A stretch of 64,000 nucleotides of DNA from Sclerotinia nivalis (GCA_029531795.1 JAPEIS010000006.1:2232001-2296000), one strand, 5' to 3'. Shown: positions 1 through 12,348, numbered from the stretch's first letter. A program made the numbers and translations. The notes: a model not told the origin generated them from the letters alone.

Positions 1-865
1 CAAGCATTAAAAGATGAGTTTTGATTTAAAGTTAATCAACTGTTTTCCTTCCTTCTTCCCTCCTTCCTTCCTTTCATCTTCCATCTTCCATTTCTCTTCC
101 CCACCTCCTCTCTTCACCATTCCATCTTTCCTATAAATAATATACTCGCTATGACAGCACATGCAATCGCGTATACAACCCCCTTTTTTCGCTATAGATT
201 CCTATTGAATCGATCGATCCCCTCCATATCCATGAGCTAACTACACTCCAGAAAAAAAAAGTATACCCCAAGCCAAATCGAGCCAAGCAAGCACCAAACC
301 ATACATACTTCAGCTGCAATTGCACACATACACATTCCCATCCCTACCTTCCCTTTCCATTGCAATTCTTCTCCGGCTTCAAAGCCCTAAAGTCCTGCCT
401 TGACCTGCCAACTTGGATATAAAACGTTCCCCATCATCCCCTCTCCCCGCACTTCCAATTTCCCCAATAGCACCCATGCTTACATGCATCCAGCACCAGT
501 CCATCCATAAAGAAAAACGCCATCCACCCTGTTAGATCTAAAGCAATCGATTCATCCATCTTCCATCCCCATGCCAGAAGAAGAAGAGTATTAACGCCAA
601 TTCCGTCTTTGTTTTGAATAACCCATAAACACAGAGGTATTATTTCTCGTTTACCTTTTCAGGTAAAACAAATGAAATACCTCAAAAACAAATGGCCGCA
701 TCGTGTACAATGTACAAAAAAAAATTAATCATACAAACAAGAACCTGAACAAAACATCCCCGATTGCCGTACCGAAATCTTAATTTCATCTCAAAACATT
801 ATCGTCAGTGAATTCGTCGAGTTGTGTATTTCATTCTCGTATTACTTCTCCTCTATTCTTTCGCA
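1..865. other. 3' flank of the phosphodiesterase gene, no gene seen
   Basis: Pyrimidine-rich, AT-leaning sequence with short CTTCCT and CCAT runs. I see no reading frame with protein-like composition on either strand. Part of it is presumably the 3' UTR of the minus-strand phosphodiesterase gene that ends at 866. Confidence 0.6.
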
Positions 866-3800
866 TCACCCTTCGGTGCCGTCAGAATCCCGCTTGTCAG
901 GTGTCCCAGCTGGCATTGGTGGATTGCCATTTTTCCTTTTCCAAAAATGCAATCCATTCATCCTGAACCGGCTGGGCTTCTTTTTCAAATTTCTCCCTGT
1001 CTCCGCCAACACTTTAAGATCCGATCCCGCTTCCGGTACACTCGATCCATCATTTGTAGAATGACTTGATCTATCATAACCTACCGAAGAATGACTGGTA
1101 CTATTGACTAGCGGAGATGCATGAGTGGGAGTGACAGCTCTATCATTGTTCGAATCTTCGCTTGCAAAGCTGGTCGCCTGGGTACTAGGTGCAAGGGGGC
1201 TTTTGTTATTTGTTGTTGCGCCTGCAGACCATTCACCGGCAGAACCAGAATTACTACCCTCAGTTGTAGTTTCGCTACTTCTTTGATGGTGTGGTAGCGA
1301 GAGTTCTTTAGGTGTGGGTGGACCTACCACTACAACATCTGTGGAGAGGGACGGTTGAACATGGACTCCATTAACTCGTCGATCGCCATTTGCCAGAATT
1401 TCTACGTCCTGGTTCGGGTGATCGAGAAGTCCCGGTGCAATTGAAGTTGCGAAACTCAGTTGAAGTTGACTAGGCTTTGATAGTCTCCGATCAGGCGAGG
1501 CTGCCGACAGAGGAAATTCTATACCTTGTTTCGTACCTTTGGGCGATTCATCGTTGGAACCTTGTCTTATCATGAACGGATTTCTGTTAAGCCTTGGTTG
1601 GACACGGATGTTCGAAGCCTCATTGTATCTAGAAGTAACATCCTGGCTAGCAGATCCATCCTGAGAAGGTTGTGCAATACTCATTGTGCGGGGAGAGCGC
1701 ATGCCTGATTGCAAACCATCAGGGAGCCCCAAGAACCCGTCTTGCCTCATTTTCTCCTGCTCTATAGCTATCCTGCTTTCCCAGGCAGCTTTATTTCTTT
1801 CCAATTCTTCGACACAAAATCCCATACTAGGCATGACATCGGTTACGCCACCAAACAATGGTATGGCAAACATATTCATGAAACCTATTTGGGATTTGCC
1901 AAGTTCGACGATTTCTCGAACAGGAGGCGCATATAAAGCTGTTGGTATACCCAAATCCTGTTCCATGGAAGCTTGACGAGCAAATTCATCAGTCAATATT
2001 TCGGTCCATCGAGTAGCGGTATCAAATCTTCGCGCCTGTATTTGAGTCAGCATCCGATTTCCGTTGAAAGAGTTCAGCTAACATACCACGTTGCTTATGT
2101 CTGCACATTTGATAAGTAAAGAGCAGGCAAGTGTTCGTTGATCCTCAATTGTTCGACCGTTCCAACCATCAGTGACACCACCATTCTCATGTAGCTTTTC
2201 CTGAAGATAGCCAAGCTTCTTCATGTAATCAAAATGTAGACCCATATCTGTTGCCAAGATTGTGCTTATCATTAATTGTCGCATGCCACGCTCCTCGAAA
2301 GCCGCTAGCCAATGACGACGCAATATTTGAGAGTAAGCAGCGCAATGGAATGATTCGAGAACAGATCGATCATTATAAAGTTGAGCTAGTGGTGCATTTA
2401 GATGGACAAGAAATGCATTGTTGACACCAGGATGACCGACATCATGACCGATGGCAGTAATCATCAATGTAAGAGCATCAAATGGTCTGATAAGCTCGGC
2501 GATTGGTGATGATCTTCTTGTTGTCCCATCTGGCCTAGGAGGGTATTCTGGGAGATTTCCCAATCGTACGAGAAAGTGAAATATAGCTTGAAGGACATCG
2601 ACGACGTGACGAAAATTATGATATGGTACAAAACTATTGTATGCTTCTCGACTTGTGATGAGAAAGGCTGTAAGGTTTTCTGCAACGGATGTCAGCATGG
2701 CCGGGGGCCGTTTATTACCCGAACCATTGGTTTTAAAACTTACCTGTGGATATCCGCCACTTCTCCAATTCCGGTAAAGAGAGTGCATGTTGAAACATTA
2801 ATGATGATGCATAAAGAAGTTCATCATCCTCGAAATCATGCGCCGAGAATTGCCACGAGCTAATGGCATGAGCTATCGCTTCCCTTCGATCTAACGAAAC
2901 AGACACTCTCCATTGGCCATACTCTTCTACTTCTTCACTGTTTAGCGTGCAAATTCCTTCCATCAATCTAGATACCATTGCTTCTCTCAAATATGCATAA
3001 GGTTTTTGATCCTCGACACCAACCCACGATCGCTTTCTTCCCCTCTTCATCTCCAAAAATGCCCTGTGATCCCTGGACGCATCTTTATGCGCTCGATATG
3101 CATGTACTGCTAAACTGGGTAATCGTTCGAGGAGGAGCGGGCTAGTTATGACATCCACTGCTCCGATGTCTAAAAACCTCATTGTCCTTCTCTGATCCAA
3201 TGGTATGTAGATGCCGCTCGATTTCCGATTTTGCCTGCCAATTTCATATCCAGCAGGAGCGGGTTCCGATTTCGAACTCATTCGGTTTTTTGATGATGAA
3301 TTCACCGAAAGACCCTGCTCCGACGCCGAGGCAACCATGGCCACTGGGACTATGAGTTTCGATAAGCGGTGCTGTTGAAGTTCGGATGCAATCCATTGTA
3401 ATAATTTTATCCCATATGCCTCCACAATATCACCATCGAGTATACCATCAATCTGTGGTTTGGAACTGGGCGAAGGTGTCCGGACTTCCCTCGCAGGTCG
3501 CTCAATTATTTGATCATCATACGGGATATCTATTAAAACGAGGGTAGGTATTAAATCCGCGGTCGATGCGCGATTTAGTTCAGAGATTTTCGATATGCAT
3601 GACTTGCCCGAGGTACAAACGTGAACTATTTCATGTCAATTTCATCATCAAAGCAGCCCAATTCAGGAATAAATCAAGCCACTTATTTCAATTGAACCTA
3701 CCTTCAGTGAAAGACCCCAATAAAATGTTCACATTATTGTCGACGGCACTGATGGCTCGTGGTGTTATCGCGCCATCGGTGGCAGTAGCTGAATTCTCCA

Positions 3801-3897
3801 AGGTCGAAACATTTGTGACCACATCTTCTCTTCGCACCAATTTGTCCTCGAGAGCTGTGCGATCCACGTAGACAATATTGCATGCGGCGTAGTCCAT
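866..3897 (-). CDS. PDE2: High-affinity 3',5'-cyclic nucleotide phosphodiesterase (PDE2 type), 4 exons
   Basis: Hydrolyses cAMP to 5'-AMP and so dampens PKA signalling. My exon model is 3897-3702, 3625-2744, 2679-2087 and 2035-866, with introns of 76, 64 and 51 bp. All have GT..AG ends and the frames join to 947 codons (946 aa). The ATG at 3897 starts MDYAACNIVYVD; the longer open frame upstream has no ATG. The catalytic HD domain is visible. The class I signature HNFRH is at about residues 380-384, the metal-binding GHDVGH at about 437-442, and the later metal-ligand Asp is in KCADISN (about 553). The C-terminal ~250 residues are Ser/Thr/Pro/Asn-rich and look disordered. The catalytic core is intact, so the gene looks functional. 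Family assignment is firm; the yeast-style symbol is by homology of type only. Confidence 0.93.
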
Positions 3898-5035
3898 TAC
3901 TGCCACTATCTTTCGCACACCACAACACCAAATCTATATACCCGCTCACCACCAATATCCGCGGGCTTTGACCAATATAAACTGGTAGTATAGTATAGGA
4001 GTCAAAAGAAAGAAAAAAAAATGAGAAGCCAATTGATTGAGCTCAATACTCAGATTACCGCGTCGCACGGGGGCAGGCTGGCTCGAGCGCTGGGCCTTTT
4101 TTTCGATCGACCGAGTCCGTTTTTTTAATCAAGCCCTTTTCCCTTTTTTCTGCAATGACTTTGTTTCGGTTTCGGTTTTCCGTTAAGAAAAGACGATGAC
4201 GATATTGTTCACGACGTCTTAATCGAAAGGGCCGAGGGAAATTCGAAATTGATATGAAAGAAAATGCAACCGAGTCTCGTAAAAAGAATACAGTAGATTG
4301 GAAGTGTTTCGCAATGACAGGGAAACCCTGTACCGTAATAGAAATTCGAGGTAGTTCTGGACTCTGTGGTGTAACGGAAGTGGAAATTCGACTAATTGGA
4401 GTTCAGATGGTGATGAATGTGGAATATCTGTCGAAGAGTGGAGAGGATTTGAAAAGAGGGGCTTTTGTTGAAATTGATCTTGGTCTTTGGTCTTGTCTTG
4501 GTCTTTCAAAGACAGAAGCAGCACATATATTTTGCGGATATTGGTATTGTGTAGTTTTGTATTGTACAAATTGGGTTATTGGTCGAGAACCATGGAGTTC
4601 TCATCCCTCCTTCTCACGAGATTCCTCTTTAAAAAAAAAAGTCGCCAGTTCGTGCGAGTACGTACGAGTACTCGTTGACTGTGATTTTGTGTGGAAGAAC
4701 AATGTCGCCAAGGGAAAGAGGGAAAATCAAAAGGATCAAAAGAAGGTCATTATTTTGATATGTATTTCGTTGCCGCGATGAAGATATAGGATATAGAATG
4801 TAGAATGGGATATACGCTATAAGATACTAAAAAGGAAAGTGCCCAAAGTGATATTGGCAGGTTATAAAGAAGTGAATTTGTTGTGGCTTGTTGTCCCAAG
4901 GAAAGTCCTTGATTTGTTTTCGAGTCGAGTATGTACTGGTTGTGGTGGTGTGGTGGTGTGGTGATTGTTGTTGATGTTGTCGCTGGCTGTAGTTTTTGTT
5001 CTTGTTCGTTCGTCTATGACCGAAAAGACTGATTG

Positions 5036-5119
5036 AAGTGTGCAGTGAAGTGTGTAGTGAAGTGTGAAGTGAAGTGTGAAGTGAAGTGTGTAGTGAAGTG
5101 TGTAGTGAAGTGCGTAGTG
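5036..5119. repeat. 12-bp minisatellite, about 7 units
   Basis: About seven head-to-tail copies of AAGTGTGTAGTG with single-base variants (GTGTGAAGTG, GTGCGTAGTG). It lies about 1.1 kb upstream of the phosphodiesterase start codon. Confidence 0.9.
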
Positions 5120-5708
5120 AAGGGTGTATGTGTGTATCTTTAGTTTGATGAAACTTTTTCAGCTGTGTTACCTATAGCTAGCAGATATATAATACTTTAA
5201 TCGAATTGGAAATTGGAAATGTGTTAAGAGAGGGCAGAAAGTAGAAAAGTGTACCCTTTTTGGATGAAAAAGAAATTGAAATGGAGAAAAAGGGAAGGGG
5301 GAATGAGAGATTTAGATGTGGAATTGGAGAAGTTGAAAGAGAAGTTGACATGGGCTACTAAATTACCTATCTCTTCCAATATTTAATTATAATTGGTCAA
5401 ATTTTACATTTTTACAAATAAGGCTAACATCTAGAAAAGTTATGGAAGGAACGGAGGAATGAAATGATGATTTGAATACAAAAAAGGAATAAGCCATAAG
5501 GGAAGGGCCTCCCAACATGAAGTGGATAAATTGATTGTTTTAAATGAATTGATTGGATGAAACCAATGAATTAATTATACCTTGAGGCCTCAAAGGTAGG
5601 TACCCAGGTAGGTTCAGTCATTTCATTCGTTGAATACTCTTTTGGCTAGGGAAATGTAGAAATGTGACATGCACCAAATTGATTTAAACTTTTTAGATGC
5701 TGTATAAG

Positions 5709-5802
5709 GTGTGAGTGTGAGCGTGAGCGTGAGTGTGAGTGTGAGGGCATGGTATAGTATGGTATGGTATGGTATGGCGTGGCGTGGCGTGGCATGGCAT
5801 GG
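5709..5802. repeat. GTGAGY hexamer run followed by TATGG/CGTGG/CATGG pentamer run
   Basis: About six GTGAGC/GTGAGT units pass into pentamers that change by block: TATGG, then CGTGG, then CATGG. The block-wise change suggests successive local expansion. Reading frames crossing it are artefacts of the repeat. Confidence 0.9.
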
Positions 5803-6766
5803 AAGCAACGAAGAAACGATCCGACGGGGTTTAGAAACCTTCGATGCAGAGAACAAGCAGAGAATAAATTTGGAACAAAATATCTTCTCCACAAACAGGA
5901 CTCAAAATAACCTATCATGAAGCAGAGATAAAAATGGGAATATACCACCAGATCAGCAAAGAACCAGGTGATAAAACGAAACGAATCATGAAAAGAGAAC
6001 AAATGAAACAACAAGTCACTCACTTCACTCACTTCACTCACTTTGAGAGAAGCTTTTCAAAATGTTCTAGAAAATGATCTTCTATCGAATCAATCATATC
6101 TAAGTATGGAGAAAAGGATTATTTTTTCCTAGGAACAATTTTCGCCATTTAATTATCATTGGGTAATTAATTCTATGTTCGAGATCTACATCAGGAAAAC
6201 CTTGAAGGTGGGTATTTGAGTTACGGAGGTATCCCCCTCGAGAGTTCTACAGCCAATGGGAGACCTCTAGCTATTTGATGTACGTCAAGTCGGAGTCGTT
6301 CGGGTAAGCGCCAGAATGATGTCCAGGGACGTGAGGGCTGGAGAATTGCAAATGCCGAGAGCGAGAGGTATGGAGAGAGAGGTATGAGAGGTACAATCCA
6401 TACCTATACTAAGATACTTATATCGATCTCAATATTTCTCAATATTTCTGATAGAAGACACTGACAATATTAATATCTCATACATCTCATCTATACCAGT
6501 TACCAAGTTCCAACTTGTCCACGAAAGGTAGTCAAGATAGGGTTTTATCTCTACTTTTTCTTGGGCTTTAAGCAATAACCAACTCTATTAATATCTGGGA
6601 CGATTTCCAAGGAGAGAGGATCTTTATTGATATATATTTAAAGTCTTGGGCTCTTGGTAGTAAATAGATAGATAGATAGATAGACAGATAAATAGATAAA
6701 TCCCTTCGAAGGGTTACCTAACTACCTAGCAACCTAGCGACATCTTTTATCACCTGTTCTTTCCTT

Positions 6767-6796
6767 ATCATGATCATGATCATGATCATGATCATC
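6767..6796. repeat. Palindromic ATCATG hexamer repeat
   Basis: About 4.5 copies of ATCATG. Every unit contains the palindrome TGATCA, so the whole tract is self-complementary. It sits just after a GATA tetranucleotide run (about 6667-6700). Confidence 0.85.
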
Positions 6797-8068
6797 TAGG
6801 GCTGGCTGGACCTTTTTCTCCATCGGTTGGCCTTTCCTCAAACGGACCTCAAGGTTTAACTTAACTCCACATCTGTGCGTGCACCTGCCGACTTACCAAA
6901 CCCAACAAAAAGAGCTACAAACTACTCCGTACAAACCTCCAACAACAAAGAAAGTTCTCTGCATACCTACCCTACCTTCAGTATTAGCTACAAGGAGCTA
7001 TCCATCCGTATATTGATATCTATTCCAATCTTCGATCTACCCAAATCAAAACACCTAAGCCAATCAAACGAATCAAATAATCCTCAACACCTCATTTATA
7101 AGCAACTATCCAAAATCAAATCATCCGGTGTTACCTTCCGCAAACGCAAATCTTATCCCCCAACAAATGGGACCTGCCAATACCGGGAATCTTTTGAGGG
7201 GGAGGAGCGATGCAATGCAATGCAATGCATATTTAATATCCTAGGAATATATGCATTGCTTCACTAAGGGTAGCACCAATCTTTTCTTCCATGATACGGA
7301 GCATCCAATCAATCGTCTCTCGATGGTATTTTATCCCTTTACACAATTCTTCTTCATCGATTTCATACCTTTTTCATACTTGGTACTTTTGCCGATTATC
7401 CATCTTACCGATTATCCTACTCATGACAATTCGAATTACCATAAACATACCATTAATTTCCTCAGCTATCCATCCTAATCATTTCTTTTCCCTTTCTCCT
7501 GCTAGCTCTAGCTCTAGCTTTGGCTCTAACTCTACAAACCACCGCCCTAACTCCATTACCACAAAACCAATCCCGTCATCCTCAAAACGACAAAATACCC
7601 GAACACCACGCCATAACGCCCACAAGCCTTTGTCCACCGGTGATCCGACATGGTTTCCGCGTACAAAGATCTGATCCGAGATTCGGGTATACTTTCCTCT
7701 TAACATCTAATATCTTCCATTTGCATTCTTAATATTGGATTGACTGATACAAGTGAGACATATAGAAGCGATGTTCCGCTAAGGAAGATCTTATATAAAA
7801 GGTGGAAGTACGGAGGTACTGGAGAATAAAAGGGATTTTCCGTGGGATCAACCGAGTTTTGTGTACTCCTACTACTTCCTCTAAAGACGCCATTACTCTA
7901 TGACATCTTACGTTGCAATGTATTGATGTTCCAATGTACGGGTATGGGAAGATTATCAAAGTTGAAATGGACTACAGTGCATCTGCCGATAAGTAAATAT
8001 TTTTCTTATTTATTTGATGAATCTTGAAGAAATTTCTTGAGTTTGCATAGCGGCAGTTTAGTCTTGGT

Positions 8069-8106
8069 ATTTTTATTTTTATTTTTATTTTTATTTTTAT
8101 TTTTAT
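8069..8106. repeat. TTTTTA hexamer microsatellite
   Basis: About six copies of ATTTTT/TTTTTA in otherwise unremarkable intergenic DNA. Confidence 0.9.
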
Positions 8107-8960
8107 CTTGCATCATAATACTAGTCTGTCTTCTGTATAATGGAGGATTATCATCTGATTAGTTGGAAGAGCAATGCTGAAGTGAACCTGTTTAAAGATT
8201 CGAGCGTGGTGAGTTATACTTTGCTTCGAATCAAATTGTTTTTTCAGTAGATTGAATGGTGTGCGGTCTTTTTGGGTATATCTGAAAATAGGCTGGAAGA
8301 GATACAAATGATTATATTTATATCATTATATCACACGGTTAGGTAGTGATAGTTCAGATTATAATCTTTCTATTTTGGGGATTTTGAGTGCTTCCCAAGG
8401 GAACTTCCAGGAATATTTTGTGTCCTTGGAGTCAATTTCAGAAACTTTACCTAGTCATCTGAAACAAGTCCAATTTATTATCTAAGGAAATTTGAGTGAG
8501 AATTACTTGTCGTTGATAGTACATGACCGGTAATAATCATTGGAGATAAGCCGTATTACTCGGTGGCAAGTAGGACTTCTGCTCTTCAATATATTGTGAA
8601 AGAGGTAGATCGAGATATATACATCCCGATTGCATGTTGCAAAGGGGAATGGGAATAAGAACTGATTAGATTACATTGTAAAGGCTTCAAATAGTATAAC
8701 TAATAGGATTAATAATGGGTTTGGATTGTGTATTATGGGTATACAAAAAGACTAATAGAAAACGATTGATTATTCAAGGAAAAAAGGGCAAAGCCCTTTC
8801 CTTATATCTAACTATGAAGGATCATGTAATCTATTGATTATGAATTAGCTATGTATTCGGCTTCAATAACCCAACTTTCTCACAATATATCTACTCATGA
8901 AGGAACGTAGCGAGTTGCAAGTTTTTCGACATATTCCAACTTCTCTTCTCACTCAGTATC

Positions 8961-9710
8961 TCATAATTCCACAACCAATGCCAGCGCAAAGTCATCCCAG
9001 CCCTTACTTCCCACGGTCTGCACAGCTGTAACATCAATCCTCTTATCCTTTCCCATCATCTCAAACATTCTTCGGGTTCCCACAACATCGTCTCCGAACT
9101 GGCCCTCTGTACAGGTCTCATCAGCGGTCTTCCCCCTTCTTCCCACATTGTCAACCACAATAAGCGTTCCTCCTCGCGAGAAATGCGCCGCGTGATCCAC
9201 ATATTCTCAGTTGTTCGGTTTATCAGCATCCACAAACACCATCTCAAAAGCACCATTCTCCTTTCCAAGCCCCCAGCCCTCCGACTCCATCTTCTTCAGA
9301 GTGTCCAAAGCAGGACCAACCCGTACTTGGATTTTCTTTTCGAATCCTGCATTTTTGTTGTTCGATTCGGCTCCTTGTGCGTGTTTTGGCTCGACCGGCA
9401 GAGTGACCACTTTCCCATCGCCTGGAATCGCTTGGGCGAACCATATTGCGGAATAGCCACCCAAGGTCCCGACATCGAGAATTTTCTTTGCTGATGCGAG
9501 CCTGGCAAGCAAGTAATAGAGTTTTCCTTGGTTGGGTGCAACGTCAATGTTGTCGAGTCCGGCAGCCACATTGGCCTTGAGTGCCGAGTTGAGAATTGGA
9601 TCATGGGGAAGGACGGAGTCACAGATGAATTTGTCGGCGGAGACCAACCTGGAGCAAACCTCCTCGGAGAAGTCACGATTCCATTTAAAATCGTATGCTG
9701 ACATTGTCAT
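8961..9710 (-). pseudogene. SAM-dependent O-methyltransferase (caffeoyl-CoA OMT-like family 3) with one in-frame TGA
   Basis: One uninterrupted frame of 250 codons encodes a family-3 O-methyltransferase. The SAM-binding motif ILDVGTLGGYSA and the Asp-loop FVDADKPNN are both present. The C-terminal part (EYVDHAAHFSRGG, LIVVDNVG, VQTVGSKGWDDFAL) continues in the same frame. A TGA at 9209-9207 (about codon 168) falls directly after KPNN. The flanking residues are conserved and contiguous, so an intron cannot remove it. The truncated product would end at the metal/SAM-proximal loop and lose the last third of the fold. TGA is one substitution from TGG or CGA. Upstream in-frame codons include a TTG, so I use the ATG at 9710 (another is at 9704). 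It is a pseudogene, a readthrough gene or a sequencing error; I favour a single recent nonsense mutation. Confidence 0.85.
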
Positions 9711-10680
9711 GACTGTGGTATTGATGGTCAACGAAGAGATCTTTTATTGACTTAATGATAGAAATATCGAGGTTCGAATTGAGGAAATGGGTGGAGGTTT
9801 ACGGGTGATTTATATCTAATCTCTCCTCATTACAAAGCAAATATCTAGACATCCATATTGTAAAAATTCGCATATGAATCTCGAGCTAGGCCTCAGGGTG
9901 CAAAACACAGAATTAGCACGTATTCACAAAGATTCTTGCATTATAAACTCTTTGCGCTTTGTGTGATTTGGCTGAAAGTGAGGAGTAGTATCCTATAATT
10001 TCTTGGCGCTGTTGCATATACCATATCATCATTTTGCTGCCACATACCCACAATCTTGGGACCCATATGTGTGGCTTTATGATCATATCAATATTGGATG
10101 AGTAATTGGATCACGGACTTGAAAGTATATGATGGCCATATCCATGATACTTACGCTCGTACATAAAGGTTCCAAAAACTTTGATGCTGTAATGCCATGA
10201 ACCAATCTACGTCTACGGAATATGATGCTCTGATATCCCATAAATGTCGAGTGTTAGATGGAGAAAGCACCGGAGGACTACATCCTCCGCGATACCATAG
10301 ACTTGGGAAATTGCTTCTGATCTCTGCGTCAGATTTATATGTTCGGAAGGTAGTCGCGGAAAAGAATTCTATATTTACGTGGTTGGCATGTTTTGATACC
10401 TCGTTCTTTATATCATCCGCGAGTCATGATAACAAAGTGAATAGAAATACAAAGGAATTTCAAATGGTTGGCAGTGCATAAAGACACAATGTAGATCAAG
10501 AACATGAGTCAAAGACGAAGGTCTTCATTTTCTATCACTTAAATTCGCATTCTGAACGAATATATATATGACCGCCAAACGAACCCCGGAAGTTTGAACC
10601 CACGACACCAAAATCACGATTTCCGACCAGCAGACAACATCCCCCCGTAACTATTTCAAACCCTCCCATAAAATTCACCT
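9711..10680. other. Intergenic region, no gene seen
   Basis: AT-rich sequence upstream of the O-methyltransferase. One plus-strand frame near 10197-10481 has no family resemblance and I do not support it as a gene. Confidence 0.5.
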
Positions 10681-10685
10681 ATATA

Positions 10686-10783
10686 TCCACATCCACATCC
10701 ACATCCACATCTCCCTCTCCCTCTCCCTCTCCCTCTCCCTCTCCCTCTCCCTCTCCCTCTCCCTCTCCCTCTCCCTCTCCCTC
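10686..10783. repeat. CCACAT run followed by a long CTCCCT hexamer run
   Basis: About four CCACAT units run directly into roughly twelve CTCCCT units, ending at the stop codon of the small membrane-protein gene at 10785. It probably lies in that gene's 3' UTR and is purine-rich (AGGGAG) in the transcript. Confidence 0.92.
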
Positions 10784-10784
10784 G

Positions 10785-11054
10785 CTAAACCAACCCTCTA
10801 TATCTATCCATCGGCATCGCAACCACACTCCCCAAATCTCCTCCCGTCGTATTTAAACTTGTATTCCGAATACTAGGCAATGCGGAAAAATAAAACGGTC
10901 GGATAAATTCATCGAAAAGTCGCAATGTGAAAATGAAGAAAAAGATTCCTAGTAACATTCCAACGATAAACATGAAGATTGCTTCGCTTCGCTGGACAAT
11001 CCATTCGCCGATATGTATGCTTCCGGAACGCGCGAATGTTGTATATGAAGACAT
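10785..11054 (-). CDS. Small single-pass membrane protein (89 aa), array member 1
   Basis: An ATG-initiated 89-residue frame. The N-terminal ~25 residues are polar. They are followed by one strongly hydrophobic segment at about residues 26-46 containing GMLLGIFFFIF. Immediately after it comes RLFDEFIR, then a polar tail with NTS/NTT. There is no signal-peptide cleavage pattern. The architecture (TM with GxxxG-like start, then an aromatic/aliphatic residue plus Asp at the membrane exit) recurs in three further small genes on the same strand up to 13237. No known family recognised; function unknown. Confidence 0.5.
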   Translation of the reverse strand: MSSYTTFARSGSIHIGEWIVQRSEAIFMFIVGMLLGIFFFIFTLRLFDEFIRPFYFSALPSIRNTSLNTTGGDLGSVVAMPMDRYRGLV

Positions 11055-11471
11055 TTTCTCGTTTTCGGGGTATGAGATATTGTGTTGAAGTCGAGTGGGC
11101 TGGCGGATGGGCCGTTCGTGCTGACAGTTTCCGGACTGTTGGACCTGTCTGCGAAATAACTGACTCGAGATCGAGGTAATAGGGAAGAGGTTGGGAACGC
11201 GAGAGTAAAATGAGTAAAGAGCGTGTATGTTTGTGAATAACAGATCTCGTATCCATCGAAATTTTCCAACTTTGATTATGCTCTCCCTTTCTGCGAGACG
11301 GTAGCACGAAATATGAAGGTCTAGCCGGTCTGCATTCAGCTAATGTAAGGACAGAAAGAGAGACAGGTAAGTACAAACTCTACTGATCGTACAGATAGGA
11401 AATATTGTGTCCCGGGGTTGTATAACTAGGAAAGCTAGATCGAGCGGAATATAATGACGAGGGAAATTGTA

Positions 11472-11545
11472 GATTTCAGCCTTGTAATCTGTCATCCGTA
11501 CTAATTTGTCGTTGGGAGTGAATAATATTTATAAACAGGAAGATG
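11472..11545 (-). pseudogene. Decayed partial copy of the neighbouring 65-aa membrane-protein gene
   Basis: About 60 bp here closely matches 11628-11690, within the gene at 11586-11783. Shared blocks include ATTAGTACGGATG and CAGATTACAAGGCT on the minus strand. The copy has about one extra base and several substitutions that destroy the frame. It shows that the small-gene locus has undergone local duplication and decay. Confidence 0.6.
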
Positions 11546-11585
11546 ATATCGAGAAGATTGAAATGTTGAGGGTATATTGGTATGT

Positions 11586-11783
11586 TTATTCTTGAAGGTG
11601 TGAGGATACTTTCGTCATGTTAGAATGTACAGCCTTGTAATCTGCCATCCGTACTAATTTCTCGTCGAAAGTGAATAAGATGAATAACAGGCAAAGTGAA
11701 ATTAAAACCTTTGCGTGTGTGTGAATCCACAATTTCGGTATATTGAATATTGCCATGGCAATTGTTGATTCTGTATCTCTCAT
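11586..11783 (-). CDS. Small single-pass membrane protein (65 aa), array member 2
   Basis: The first ATG of the frame is at 11783; codons further upstream have only a GTG. The 65-residue product has one hydrophobic segment, VLISLCLLFILFTF, that ends directly in FDEKLVRM, then a polar tail. The TM-then-FD(E) layout matches the 89-aa neighbour. A second in-frame Met lies nine residues in. Short and unrecognised; the existence of a decayed duplicate at 11472-11545 supports a real ancestral unit. Confidence 0.4.
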   Translation of the reverse strand: MRDTESTIAMAIFNIPKLWIHTHAKVLISLCLLFILFTFDEKLVRMADYKAVHSNMTKVSSHLQE

Positions 11784-12017
11784 GGTTGTCGTCAGTAACA
11801 ACACTCTCCGCGTATTGGTACTTACATCTCTAGAATTTCATATTCATCCTTAGTTGTCCCTTCACATTCCGTCTATCTCCCTCCTCTCTCCCAATCTAGT
11901 CATCGTATCTTCCTATAATCCCTCTATATGGATTGCCAATCTCCATACGCTATTCCTTAATATTTCTCATGATCTTCCAGACCTAAAAGTAATCTCTCCA
12001 GCCCTCACAACAACTCC

Positions 12018-12206
12018 CTAAACAATCCCAGGCCCCTCCAATTCCTCCACACGATCCACCGCCATTCGAAACGTAATAATAAACGCAATGAATGCCAGCA
12101 TAACCCCCAAGAATAATCCACACACAACCGTCGCTGCGTTCACATGATGGAGATTCAACATATTCTTATTTCTTGGCCCACGTAAATCATATATTCTCCC
12201 CATCAT
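12018..12206 (-). CDS. Small single-pass membrane protein (62 aa), array member 3
   Basis: ATG at 12206 (a second ATG follows immediately). Residues ~22-46 form one hydrophobic helix containing GLFLGVMLAFIAFIITF, followed by RMAVDRVEELEG and a short end. The same order (polar N-terminus, TM with G..LG, then hydrophobic-Asp and charged residues) is seen in the other array members. No family recognised. Tight stop codon and clean hydrophobic pattern favour a real gene. Confidence 0.45.
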   Translation of the reverse strand: MMGRIYDLRGPRNKNMLNLHHVNAATVVCGLFLGVMLAFIAFIITFRMAVDRVEELEGPGIV

Positions 12207-12348
12207 CAAAATTCAAGAAAGAATAGGAGCAAAAAACACCCATCATAGAGTATTTATTGTAATGTGGTGAATAAAGAAGAATTTGGGATGTGTAAAAAAA
12301 AAAGACCTAATTGGGAATTAAGGTGGAAATTGCCGCTTTCGTTTTTTT

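Larger units (their letters stand above)
3898..8960. other. 5 kb intergenic region with tandem repeats, no supported gene
   Basis: Includes the promoter of the minus-strand phosphodiesterase gene, with long G/T-rich and A/G-rich tracts. Open frames of 60-175 codons occur on both strands, but they are composed of repeat translations or lack protein-like composition. I therefore do not call them. Short repeats inside are listed separately. Confidence 0.55.

Noticed and set aside
4254..4781. 175-codon plus-strand open frame upstream of the phosphodiesterase gene
   Set aside because: No domain, poor composition, and it overlaps the promoter region with purine-rich tracts.
6767..6796. TGATCA palindrome run as a possible regulatory operator or CRISPR-like array
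   Set aside because: A simple hexamer microsatellite without spacers. No CRISPR array is expected in a fungus and none was seen.
6875..7674. Overlapping plus-strand frames of 75-130 codons
   Set aside because: Low-complexity Ser/Asn/Ile-rich translations of AT-rich DNA with no start context. No domain.
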